Source of the DNA: Psychrobacter proteolyticus
GTDB taxonomy: Bacteria > Pseudomonadota > Gammaproteobacteria > Pseudomonadales > Moraxellaceae
DNA: 64,000 nucleotides
Direction: 5' to 3'
Assembly: GCF_003350005.1 (NCBI RefSeq)
Contig: NZ_QLKS01000001.1
Span: 1 to 64,000 of the forward strand
Part shown: one piece after another, positions 35,322 through 43,520 of the stretch
How the letters are laid out: every line of letters begins with the position of its first letter
Numbering within the stretch: the first letter of the stretch is position 1
Position numbers and translations under genes: made by a program
Notes under the pieces: generated by a model
Told to the model about the DNA's origin: nothing
The model's database searches: none
The model's input: the letters and a program-made list of their open reading frames with translations, nothing else

Positions 35322-37799
35322 TTACTCTGTAAGGATAGGTGCTTTAAAGTACTTGAGGCGTAACGCATTACCTAAGACGAAAACAGAAGACAGTGCCATT
35401 GCGCCTGCCGCAAAAATGGGTGAGAGCAGGATACCAAAGGCGGGATACAAGACACCTGCGGCAATCGGAATCAAGGCGACATTATAAATAAATGCCCAAG
35501 CCAGATTTTGTCTGATATTACTGATAGTTGCTTTACTCAAGGCAATCGCAGTAGGCACGCCTTGCAGACTACCTGACATTAGCACCACTTCAGCCGCCTC
35601 AATCGCCACGTCTGTGCCTGTACCAATGGCCAATCCAACATCGGATTGAGCCAATGCAGGGGCATCATTGATACCATCACCAACAAATGCCACTCGGCCA
35701 TATTGTTCTTGCAACTGGCGTATTGCATCCACTTTGCCTTCGGGCAACACTTCTGCCACTACCTGATCAATACTTAATGTTGCAGCAATCGCTTGGGCGG
35801 TATGGCGATTATCGCCTGTAATCATAGCCATTTTTAAGCCTAACTGATGTAGTGCAGCGATGGCGGCATGAGTTGTCTCTTTAATAGGGTCGGCAACGGC
35901 AATGATAGCGGCCAATTGCTGATCAATAGATACATAGAGTGGGGTTTTACCTTCTTGCCCCAAACGTAGCGCATCTTGTTCAAAAGGCGCAACATCAAGC
36001 CCCAATTGTTGCATATAACGATCTGCGCCAATGTGAATTATTTGTCCTGCCACGTTTGCTTGAATGCCCAAACCTGTCATCGCCTCAAAGTCAGTGATAG
36101 GGAGTAGTTGGATATTCTGTTGTTCTGCGGCTTGTACAATGGCCAAGGCAATGGGATGCTCAGACTTTGCTTCAACCGATGCCACCACACGTAAGACATG
36201 TTCTTTCTCAAATCCTTGTTGGACTTGAAAATCCGTTAACGTAGGTTTGCCTTCAGTCAATGTACCTGTTTTATCAACGGCAACCACGCTCACGTCCTGA
36301 AGCATTTGTAGCGCTTCACCTTTACGAAATAGCACACCCAATTCTGCACCGCGACCCGTGCCGACCATAATAGAGGTGGGGGTGGCCAATCCCATTGCAC
36401 AAGGGCAGGCCACAATGAGCACGGCAACCGCATTGATTAAACCAAAGGTTAAGGCAGGGTCAGGGCCAAAAATCAACCAAACTATAAAGGTTAATGCTGA
36501 TAAAAACATCACCGCTGGTACAAACCACATGGTGACTTTATCCACCAATGCTTGAATCGGTAATTTAGAGCCTTGGGCTTGTTCTACCATACGAATGATT
36601 TGCGCTAATACAGAATCTTCACCGATGGCCGTTGCCCGAATATTCACGGTGCCGTTTTGATTGATAGTACCGCCGACCACTTGATCGCCTGCTTGTTTTT
36701 TCACAGGAACAGGTTCGCCAGTAATCATAGATTCATCAATATAACTGTGACCGTCAACGACTTCGCCATCGATAGGCACACGCTCGCCTGGACGAATCTC
36801 AACGATCATTTGTGCGGTGACGTCTTCTACAGGGACTTCAATGACTTTACCATCTTGCTGAACACGGGCGGTCTTTGCCTGCATACCTACTAAGTGCTGA
36901 ATGGCCCCAGAAGTACGGCCTTTGGCTTTTTCTTCAAAATAACGACCTAATAATATCAAGCTTACAATCATGGCAGCGGCTTCATAATAGACGTTCACCG
37001 TGCCTTCAGGTAACGCTTGCGGGATAAAGGTCGCTATTAGAGAAAAGCCATATGCTGCGATAGTACCAATCGCCACTAGCGAGTTCATATCTGGCGCAAA
37101 ACGTAATAAGGCTGGCACGCCTTTTTGATAAAAGCGTCGGCCTGGAAAGAGTAATACCAATGTGGTCAAGACAAACTGTATTAGCCAACTTTGCTGAGTG
37201 CCGAGGTTATTCACTACCCACATATGAAAGGCGGGAATCATATGCGAGCCCATTGCTAGAATGAATACGGGCAGTGACAACAGCGCAGAAAGTCCTAAAT
37301 CTCGTTTAAGCTGATTTTGCTCTGAGGCTTTTTTATCTTGTCGATTACTTTGGTCTTGTTCTACCAGTTTGGCCTCGTAGCCCGCTTTTTTAACCGCCTC
37401 AATTAAGTCACTCGTTTTTATTTGCGCATCGCCTTTAATCCAAGCGCGTTCAGTCGCAAGGTTTACTGCGGCTTGTTGCACGCCAGCGACTTTGGCCAAG
37501 GATTTTTCTACCCGCCCAACACACGATGCACAGCTCATACCTTCTATGGATAGCTCGATAGGCTTGGTTTCAGTCACTTTATAGCCTGCGCGCTCTACCG
37601 CTTTATTTAACTGGGCTACATCTAAAGGCTGAGATGAGTAAACAGTCGCCTGTTCAGTGGCAAGATTTACCTCGGCTTTTTCAACATATTCAATGTTTTT
37701 TAATTGTTTTTCGATACGCCCGACGCAAGACGCGCAACTCATGCCTTCAATGCTCAGCACTTCATGATAAATAGGGGCTTTAGTGTTTTTTGTTTTCAT
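35322..37799 (-). CDS. copA: Cu(I)-exporting P1B-type ATPase
   Basis: This 825-aa inner-membrane pump exports Cu(I) from the cytosol. Two N-terminal heavy-metal domains carry GMSCASC at residues 19-25 and 87-93. The membrane part contains CPC at 465-467, the actuator loop TGE at 360-362, the phosphorylation site DKTGT starting at Asp509, and the hinge GDGINDAPALAQSDVG. The length and CPC are those of CopA rather than Zn/Cd pumps. A MerR-type promoter with a 19-bp spacer lies upstream, and cueR follows. The 5' leader holds a four-fold 12-bp repeat. Confidence 0.96.
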   Translation of the reverse strand: MKTKNTKAPIYHEVLSIEGMSCASCVGRIEKQLKNIEYVEKAEVNLATEQATVYSSQPLDVAQLNKAVERAGYKVTETKPIELSIEGMSCASCVGRVEKSLAKVAGVQQAAVNLATERAWIKGDAQIKTSDLIEAVKKAGYEAKLVEQDQSNRQDKKASEQNQLKRDLGLSALLSLPVFILAMGSHMIPAFHMWVVNNLGTQQSWLIQFVLTTLVLLFPGRRFYQKGVPALLRFAPDMNSLVAIGTIAAYGFSLIATFIPQALPEGTVNVYYEAAAMIVSLILLGRYFEEKAKGRTSGAIQHLVGMQAKTARVQQDGKVIEVPVEDVTAQMIVEIRPGERVPIDGEVVDGHSYIDESMITGEPVPVKKQAGDQVVGGTINQNGTVNIRATAIGEDSVLAQIIRMVEQAQGSKLPIQALVDKVTMWFVPAVMFLSALTFIVWLIFGPDPALTFGLINAVAVLIVACPCAMGLATPTSIMVGTGRGAELGVLFRKGEALQMLQDVSVVAVDKTGTLTEGKPTLTDFQVQQGFEKEHVLRVVASVEAKSEHPIALAIVQAAEQQNIQLLPITDFEAMTGLGIQANVAGQIIHIGADRYMQQLGLDVAPFEQDALRLGQEGKTPLYVSIDQQLAAIIAVADPIKETTHAAIAALHQLGLKMAMITGDNRHTAQAIAATLSIDQVVAEVLPEGKVDAIRQLQEQYGRVAFVGDGINDAPALAQSDVGLAIGTGTDVAIEAAEVVLMSGSLQGVPTAIALSKATISNIRQNLAWAFIYNVALIPIAAGVLYPAFGILLSPIFAAGAMALSSVFVLGNALRLKYFKAPILTE

Positions 37800-37812
37800 A
37801 ACAACCTCTGTC

Positions 37813-37860
37813 GTTTTTAATTCTGTTTTTAATTCTGTTTTTAATCGTATTTTTAATCTA
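37813..37860. repeat. Four tandem 12-bp repeats in the copA leader
   Basis: The unit GTTTTTAATTCT occurs twice exactly and twice with small changes (GTTTTTAATCGT, ATTTTTAATCTA), filling the space between the CueR promoter and the copA ribosome site. The array could vary in copy number by slippage. Confidence 0.8.
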
Positions 37861-37867
37861 TGGTGAC

Positions 37868-37898
37868 AGCATATAGGTTGACATCATGGTAAGGTCAA
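37868..37898 (-). promoter_or_regulatory. CueR-type promoter of copA
   Basis: On the - strand, TTGACC (-35, 37893-37898) and TATGCT (-10, 37868-37873) are separated by 19 bases. The interval carries the dyad TTGAC...GTCAA. The over-long spacer with a central dyad is the hallmark of MerR-family activation. Confidence 0.85.
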
Positions 37899-38235
37899 GC
37901 GTATTTATATAATACTTTTAAACCCGTTTATAGTATCGTCTTATATTTGGCGTTAAGCTTAAAATAGCTCAATTATGGTTTATTGTTGAAGGTATGGCGG
38001 CATTAATTCTAAAATAGGGCAGGATAAATGACTGATAATAAGATAAACTGCCCAGCGAGCGCTGATAGGGTTCGATAACTCTCGATCAATTCACTGTATT
38101 TGGCTACTAGCGAATAAAACACCAATAATAATAAACGCTGCTAGTAATGACAGAGCACGTAGTCAACAGCAGGTGATATCAGCACTGTTAACACAAAATA
38201 TTTATACAAGACCATTGATATTAAGGCACATCACT

Positions 38236-38949
38236 ATGGAAGAAGTACCAAATACGATAGAACAAAGACCCGTATTCATGCCCAAAGTCAACAGTGACAA
38301 TTTGGTAAAAACGGATATGGTTATGTTTGAGCGACATGTGGGATTTGCGACCAGACAAAAGAAAAAATCCATCAATGACTTACAACAGGTCATTCGTAAA
38401 AAGTATGGCTTTAAGCAAGTGTTAGAGCTGTCTAGCAAATCTGGTAATAAGCTGAGTTTTCCGCTAAGTCCGTTTAGCTTAAAAATTACCGATGAGCATG
38501 ATGGCAAGTCATATAGTGTCGAAAATGCTTTTCAAGCCAGCATGATCTTTGAAGATGGTGGTCCTTACACGGATTTGCTGACTGCGCCGCCAAGACAAGC
38601 CCGAAAGGATGAGCGATTGATGATCTCGGGCGAGCTCATTGGCTACAACTATTTTGGTATGGAATGGGGCGTAGAGCCGTTAACGACATTTTATGATTGG
38701 CTATACGTGAATGCGCTCAAGCAAAACCCTCAGCTGCATGAGGAAGTGATTCAATATCAGGGCTTCACTGATATTACCTTTAATCCTAAAAAATCTATCC
38801 ATAGTGCAGCGTATGCGTTGGCGCTGTTTGTGGCACTGCATAAAAGAGAGTTGCTCGATAATGTTGAAGACCCAATGACATTTTATGACTTATGCAATAA
38901 TTTTAAAATCAGCAATACTGAGCATCTATTGGAAGATGGTTGGGTCTGA
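38236..38949 (+). CDS. NADAR-type protein (DarT1-associated antitoxin family), orphan
   Basis: This 237-aa protein has motifs RPVFMPKVNS at the N-terminus, FPLSPFSLKI, YSVENAFQASMIFEDGGPYTDLL, RQARKDERLMISGELIGYNYFGMEWG, TTFYDWLYVNAL and ITFNPKKSIHSAAYALALFVAL. They match my memory of the NADAR family linked with DarT1 ADP-ribosyltransferase toxins; NADAR enzymes remove ADP-ribose from guanine. The ATG at 38236 has AAGG 9 bases upstream; earlier starts from 38173 are rejected. No DarT-like gene is adjacent, so it is either an orphan antitoxin or has another ADP-ribose substrate. A strong terminator follows. Confidence 0.72.
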   Translation: MEEVPNTIEQRPVFMPKVNSDNLVKTDMVMFERHVGFATRQKKKSINDLQQVIRKKYGFKQVLELSSKSGNKLSFPLSPFSLKITDEHDGKSYSVENAFQASMIFEDGGPYTDLLTAPPRQARKDERLMISGELIGYNYFGMEWGVEPLTTFYDWLYVNALKQNPQLHEEVIQYQGFTDITFNPKKSIHSAAYALALFVALHKRELLDNVEDPMTFYDLCNNFKISNTEHLLEDGWV

Positions 38950-38986
38950 TTATTAAATCAGTGCTTGCTTAAGTTTGCTTGAGCCG

Positions 38987-39020
38987 AAAGCCACGATACA
39001 TAATGTATCGTGGCTTTTTT
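38987..39020 (+). terminator. Strong terminator after the NADAR gene
   Basis: AAAGCCACGATACA and TGTATCGTGGCTTT form a 14-bp perfect stem with a 3-base loop, followed by a T run. Confidence 0.92.
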
Positions 39021-39044
39021 ATGTCTCTATGTTTAAAGCTATTA

Positions 39045-39214
39045 GGGCGTGTCTTCGTTTCAAAAATGGTGATAAAAATGAGATAAATTGCCGTCAAACA
39101 AGAAAAATAGCGCAGATAATATCGGGATATTAGCCAGCTATTTGATGATGTTTGGCAAGATTTAGCCATTTTTAGCCCATTTAGATGACTGTCGAGTGAA
39201 TTGAAGACATGCCC
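39045..39214. mobile_element. 170-bp MITE-like element, family A, copy 1
   Basis: The ends GGGCGTGTCTTC and GAAGACATGCCC are inverted repeats, flanked directly by TA on both sides (39043-39044, 39215-39216). The copy at 56130-56299 has the same length and orientation. No transposase is encoded. The TA flanks suggest mobilisation by an IS630/Tc1-like transposase elsewhere; this is inference. Confidence 0.8.
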
Positions 39215-39233
39215 TAGTAAACATATTTAAGCA

Positions 39234-40124
39234 TTATAGCCAATAGTTCTCTTGGACATAGGCGATACAGAGATTATAAAATGCTTGAGCTGGGGGAGAG
39301 ATAGATTTATCAGCAAGTTTGAAGATACCGATCTGTCGGTTTAAAGAAGGGTCCACTAAATCTATCCAAACGAGTTCCGGCTCATTCGCAGGGAAGGCAA
39401 GCTTGGGTAGAGTAGTAATACCTAGATCATTACGCAATAAAGAAAACAGCGATGTGATGTTTTCTACCGTGTACCTTGCCCTGCGATTGAGCGCTTCGGC
39501 TGGCGTGTTTTCGAGCAATCTACAAGTACCGTTATAAATAAACGGCTGGGTCATGAGCTGCTGCCATGTTAGCCCTTGCGATTGATTTAACTCGTTGTTC
39601 AGCTCGTTGTTTTTCAGACAGACCACGCCAATGGGATCTGATATAAGTAAAGTGAAATCTATATTCGTTTGATCAATACTGGTGCAATTGCCCAATGCCA
39701 AATCAATTTCTCCGGCTAACAATCGATTGGCCACACCGACAGAGTTATCATCTATCAATACAATCTCGATATCAGGATATTTTTTTGAGTATTCAACCAA
39801 TACGCTAGGTAACAATTTAGTCACTAGCGACGGTACGCTTGCAATCTTAATCTTACCTTTTTCGCCAGACGCAGAGGCTTTTAAGTCGTCTTCTAGCGCT
39901 TGATAAATGCTAAGAAACTGCTCAATCTTTGGTAAGCAGGTTTCACCGAAAGGCGTGAGTAGAGCTTTGTTTCCTACTTCAAATAATCGCTGTCCTAAGG
40001 TTTTTTCTAATTCCTTTATTGAGGCTGATAAAGCAGCTTGCGAGCGATTGGCACGATCAGCCGCCGCACGAAACCCTCCTTCTTCCACGACAAATAAGAA
40101 ATGACGCAATTGCTGTAGCTTCAT
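39234..40124 (-). CDS. LysR-family regulator of the RidA/BCCT cluster
   Basis: This 296-aa regulator has an N-terminal winged helix (MKLQQLRHFLFVVEEGGFRAAADRANRSQAALSASI...) and a LysR effector domain (about 90-290). The ATG at 40124 has GGATGG upstream; the TTG at 40139 would add 5 residues. It is divergent from the ridA-aldehyde dehydrogenase-dipeptidase-BCCT genes, with a 19-bp palindrome between at 40167-40185, so it is the obvious local regulator. The effector is presumably the cluster's substrate or an intermediate. Confidence 0.87.
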   Translation of the reverse strand: MKLQQLRHFLFVVEEGGFRAAADRANRSQAALSASIKELEKTLGQRLFEVGNKALLTPFGETCLPKIEQFLSIYQALEDDLKASASGEKGKIKIASVPSLVTKLLPSVLVEYSKKYPDIEIVLIDDNSVGVANRLLAGEIDLALGNCTSIDQTNIDFTLLISDPIGVVCLKNNELNNELNQSQGLTWQQLMTQPFIYNGTCRLLENTPAEALNRRARYTVENITSLFSLLRNDLGITTLPKLAFPANEPELVWIDLVDPSLNRQIGIFKLADKSISPPAQAFYNLCIAYVQENYWL

Positions 40125-40166
40125 ATTCAGACCATCCAAAACTATTCTTTAATAACTTATCTTAAA

Positions 40167-40185
40167 TGATAGATTAAATCTATCA
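40167..40185. promoter_or_regulatory. 19-bp perfect palindrome, LysR operator candidate
   Basis: TGATAGATTAAATCTATCA is a perfect dyad around a central A, 43 bases before the LysR start and 129 before ridA. A partial copy (TTAGATTTATC) follows at about 40205. This fits a LysR recognition site plus activation site. Confidence 0.65.
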
Positions 40186-40313
40186 AAATTCAAATTTAAT
40201 TAGTTAGATTTATCGTTACTAATTGAGTAGGATAAGTCATGTAGCAATTGGCAGTGACTAAATAAATCTCAAATCGCTTACTGCTGAAACCACTTATCAA
40301 AGGACATGACAAT

Positions 40314-40703
40314 ATGATGACTCACTCAAACAAACAGGCCGTTAAAACCTCGCTTTATGCATCTAAAGCACCTTTGGAGTGGGCCATCACTAATAATGGG
40401 ACCTTATACACTGCCCAAATTCCTATCGATGAAAATGGTGATGTGGTTGCAGGCGGTATTGAAGCGCAAACTCGCCAAACGCTAGACAATCTTAAGCACA
40501 CGCTAGAATGTGCCAATGTTGGCATGGATTCGGTATTACAGGTCATGATCTATGTGACCGACCGCGACTATCTAAAAACCGTCAATCAAGTTTATGCTGA
40601 ATATTTTGAAGCACCTTATCCAAATCGGGCAGCACTGGTAATAGCTGGATTGGCTCGTGAAGAGATGCTGGTTGAGCTAGTCGTATATGCCGCTGTGCCT
40701 TAA
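40314..40703 (+). CDS. RidA/YjgF-family imine/enamine deaminase
   Basis: This 129-aa Rid protein hydrolyses reactive enamines/imines to the keto form plus ammonia in known relatives. Visible features are the central GGIEAQTRQTLDNLKHTLECANVGMDSVLQVMIYVTDRDY and the conserved Arg in YPNRAALVIAGLAREEMLVELVVYA. It is the first gene of the + strand cluster, and 48 bases separate it from the aldehyde dehydrogenase. Its presence suggests that an amine oxidation producing an imine or enamine is part of the pathway. Confidence 0.88.
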   Translation: MMTHSNKQAVKTSLYASKAPLEWAITNNGTLYTAQIPIDENGDVVAGGIEAQTRQTLDNLKHTLECANVGMDSVLQVMIYVTDRDYLKTVNQVYAEYFEAPYPNRAALVIAGLAREEMLVELVVYAAVP

Positions 40704-40751
40704 ATCTAATTTTAATATCCCATCTTTTAATACCTTATCAAGGAAGCTCTT

Positions 40752-42227
40752 ATGTCAGTCCAAACGACCCAACAGATATTGCAGCAAGACCCAACCAAGT
40801 CACTTTACATCAATGGTGAATGGCAGGCAGGCGTGGACACACTTGCCAATATTAATCCGTCCGATACCAGTGAAATCATTGGTGAGTTTGCACAAGCGAG
40901 TAGCGATCAAGTCAAAGATGCCATTGCGGCGGCGCGTCAAGCCCAGCCAAAGTGGGAAGCGACTCCTTTAGAAAAGAAGCAGTCTATCCTACAAGCAATT
41001 GGCGATGAAATGATTGCTCGCTGTGATGAGCTAGGTACGCTGTTGTCTCTTGAAGAAGGTAAGCCGTTTGCGGAAGGTCGCGGCGAGATTTACCGCGCAG
41101 GTCAGTTCTTTCATTACTATGCGGCTGAAGTATTGCGCCAAATGGGTGATACGGCTGATTCAGTACGTCCTGGTGTCAAAGTCGAAGTCACCCGCGAAGC
41201 AGTCGGTGTGGTCGCCATTATTTCGCCTTGGAATTTCCCAACCGCCACTGCTGTATGGAAAATCGCGCCAGCTTTGGCTTTTGGTAACAGTGTCATTTGG
41301 AAGCCTGCCAATTTAACGCCAGCTAGCGCGGTCGCATTGGCTGAAATCATTCATCGCCAAGGCCTGCCAGCAGGGACATTTAACTTACTATTGGGTGGCG
41401 GCTCGTCAGTCGGTGATGCGCTCATCAATTCTACAGACATCGACGCGGTTAGCTTTACGGGCTCTGTACCAACAGGCCGCAAAGTTGCTGCTGCGACTGC
41501 ACCAAATTTTATCCGTTGTCAGCTTGAGATGGGCAGCAAAAATGCCTTGGTTATCGCTGATGATGCTGATTTGCAAGTTGCTATTGATGCAGCGGTCGCT
41601 GGTGCGTTCGGCGGTTCAGGGCAGAAATGTACGGCTTCTTCACGCCTCATCGTGATGGACGGTATTCATGATGCCTTCGTCGAAGGTGTGATTGCTAAAA
41701 TGAAAACCTTAAAGGTCGGTCATGCACTTGATGACGGTATTTTTATGGGCCCTGTCGTCGATGACAAGCAGCTGGCATCAAACATGGACTGGATCGAAAA
41801 AGCCAAGCAGTCTGGTGCTAATTTAGTGTTTGGTGGTGAGCGTTTAGAGATGCCACATGACGGCTACTATATGTCGCCGACGTTATTTACTGAGACGGAC
41901 AACAGCTGGGATATCAACCAAGAAGAAGTGTTTGCCCCGCTGGCGTGTGTCTTGCGTGTCAAAAATCTAGAAGAAGCGATTGCGATGACCAATGATACGC
42001 GATTTGGTCTGACGGGCGGCATCATCACCCAGAGCTTACGCAACAGTGCAATGTTCAAAGAGCAAGTACAAGCAGGCTGTGTCATGGTCAATCTAGCAAC
42101 TGCGGGTACTGACTATCACGTGCCATTTGGTGGTCGTAAACAGTCAAGCTTTGGCCCGCGTGAGCAAGGTCAATATGCCAAAGAGTTCTATACCGTCGTC
42201 AAGACCGCTTATCAAAAAGCGTACTAG
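40752..42227 (+). CDS. NAD(P)-dependent semialdehyde dehydrogenase
   Basis: This 491-aa aldehyde dehydrogenase has SPWNFPTA, FTGSVPTGRKVA, the general base in QLEMGSKNALVIADDADL and the nucleophile in GGSGQKCTASSRLIV. The EMGSKN/GQKCTASSR pattern is that of alpha-ketoglutarate- or succinate-semialdehyde dehydrogenases. AGGAAG precedes the ATG. Between ridA and the dipeptidase-like gene it probably oxidises a C4-C5 semialdehyde released from the transported compound; the exact substrate is not readable. Confidence 0.87.
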   Translation: MSVQTTQQILQQDPTKSLYINGEWQAGVDTLANINPSDTSEIIGEFAQASSDQVKDAIAAARQAQPKWEATPLEKKQSILQAIGDEMIARCDELGTLLSLEEGKPFAEGRGEIYRAGQFFHYYAAEVLRQMGDTADSVRPGVKVEVTREAVGVVAIISPWNFPTATAVWKIAPALAFGNSVIWKPANLTPASAVALAEIIHRQGLPAGTFNLLLGGGSSVGDALINSTDIDAVSFTGSVPTGRKVAAATAPNFIRCQLEMGSKNALVIADDADLQVAIDAAVAGAFGGSGQKCTASSRLIVMDGIHDAFVEGVIAKMKTLKVGHALDDGIFMGPVVDDKQLASNMDWIEKAKQSGANLVFGGERLEMPHDGYYMSPTLFTETDNSWDINQEEVFAPLACVLRVKNLEEAIAMTNDTRFGLTGGIITQSLRNSAMFKEQVQAGCVMVNLATAGTDYHVPFGGRKQSSFGPREQGQYAKEFYTVVKTAYQKAY

Positions 42228-42332
42228 GGATGTCTTAACAAGAATACTCGTCGCTATCTGAACGTGCTGTACCAAAAGGTACTTACTTGCTAAAGATAGC
42301 GGCTATCGATAAAAGTATTAAAAGGAATTGAT

Positions 42333-43322
42333 ATGTACCAAGACCATATCGTCATTGATGGATTACAGTATAGCCATTGGGATCGTGACTACTTTAAGAT
42401 GCTACAAGCCAGTGGTATCAATGCGGTACACGCTACATTGGTCTATCACGAAGACGCTCGTCAGACCATGACCCGCTTTAGCGAATGGCATGTACGCTTT
42501 GAGCAAAACTCAGATCTTATATTACCCGTGTACTCAGTGGCTGATATTAAAACGGCAAAAGAGCAAGGTAAAGTTGGCATCTTTTTTGGCGCGCAGAACT
42601 GCTCACCAATCGACGATGAAATTAGTTTGATTAGCGTGATGCGTCGTCTGGGTCTATTGATCATGCAGCTGACTTACAATAACCAGAGCTTACTAGCGAC
42701 AGGCTGTTATGAGCAGAATGACAGTGGCATCACCCGATTTGGTCAGCAAGCCATCGCTGAGATGAATCGTGTCGGTATGATTATCGACATGTCACACAGC
42801 GCTGAGCGTTCAACGCTTGAGGCGATAGAAGTGTCATCGCGTCCGATATGTATCAGCCATGCCAATCCGACCACGGCTCATGATGCGCTGCGTAATAAAT
42901 CGGATACGGTTATCAGTGCCTTGACCCAAGCAGGCGGATTGTTAGGGTTTAGTTTATACCCGTTTCATTTGCCAAATGGTAGTGACTGTACGCTTAATGA
43001 TTTCTGCACCATGATTGCCAATTGCGCTGATAAGTATGGTGTTGAGCATTTAGCGATTGGCAGTGATTTATGTCTTAATCAACCACAAGCTGTACTTGAG
43101 TGGATGCGTAATGGACGTTGGTCAAAAGCGATGGACTATGGCGAAGGCAATGCCAGTAATTCAGGTTGGCCAGATACTTTGCCATGGTTCGCTGGCAAAG
43201 ACGGTATGGAAAATATCTATAACGGTCTGCTAAAGCACGGTTTTAATGAAAGTGATGCTGGAAAAGTCATCGGTCAAAACTGGTTCGATTTTTTAGAGCA
43301 AGGCCTAAAACCTTTGGCTTAA
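42333..43322 (+). CDS. Membrane-dipeptidase-family hydrolase (PA5396-like), altered metal site
   Basis: This 329-aa TIM-barrel amidohydrolase of family M19 resembles the PA5396-type proteins found beside glycine-betaine demethylation genes of Pseudomonas. The two later His ligands (IDMSHSA, ICISHANP) and the Asp of LAIGSDL are present. The usual N-terminal HxD is IDGLQYSHWD here, and the bridging Glu appears as Gln in FFGAQNCSP. It is therefore unlikely to be an ordinary dipeptidase. AAAAGGA precedes the ATG. It lies between the semialdehyde dehydrogenase and the BCCT transporter. Confidence 0.8.
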   Translation: MYQDHIVIDGLQYSHWDRDYFKMLQASGINAVHATLVYHEDARQTMTRFSEWHVRFEQNSDLILPVYSVADIKTAKEQGKVGIFFGAQNCSPIDDEISLISVMRRLGLLIMQLTYNNQSLLATGCYEQNDSGITRFGQQAIAEMNRVGMIIDMSHSAERSTLEAIEVSSRPICISHANPTTAHDALRNKSDTVISALTQAGGLLGFSLYPFHLPNGSDCTLNDFCTMIANCADKYGVEHLAIGSDLCLNQPQAVLEWMRNGRWSKAMDYGEGNASNSGWPDTLPWFAGKDGMENIYNGLLKHGFNESDAGKVIGQNWFDFLEQGLKPLA

Positions 43323-43520
43323 CCAGCTATTTAAAGAGTTATTTTAATCAATGGTTGCTCGACATCGTTATAAGACGACAGTCGTGTTATAGCGTATATC
43401 TGTTTGAAGTAGGTAATTTTAAATTAGATAGGTATGTATAGTGAGGTTGTTTTATCGCACCCTCATTGCTACCACTCTGATCTAAAACGCAACGTTAGCA
43501 TTAGTATATGGAGCCACATC

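Noticed and set aside
38000..38235. Search for a DarT-type toxin gene next to the NADAR protein
   Set aside because: Neither flank encodes one; the left flank is the copA promoter region and the right flank a terminator and a mobile element.
38969..39169. 66-aa - strand frame in the terminator/element region
   Set aside because: It lies across a terminator and the 170-bp element, has no ribosome site and no protein-like pattern.
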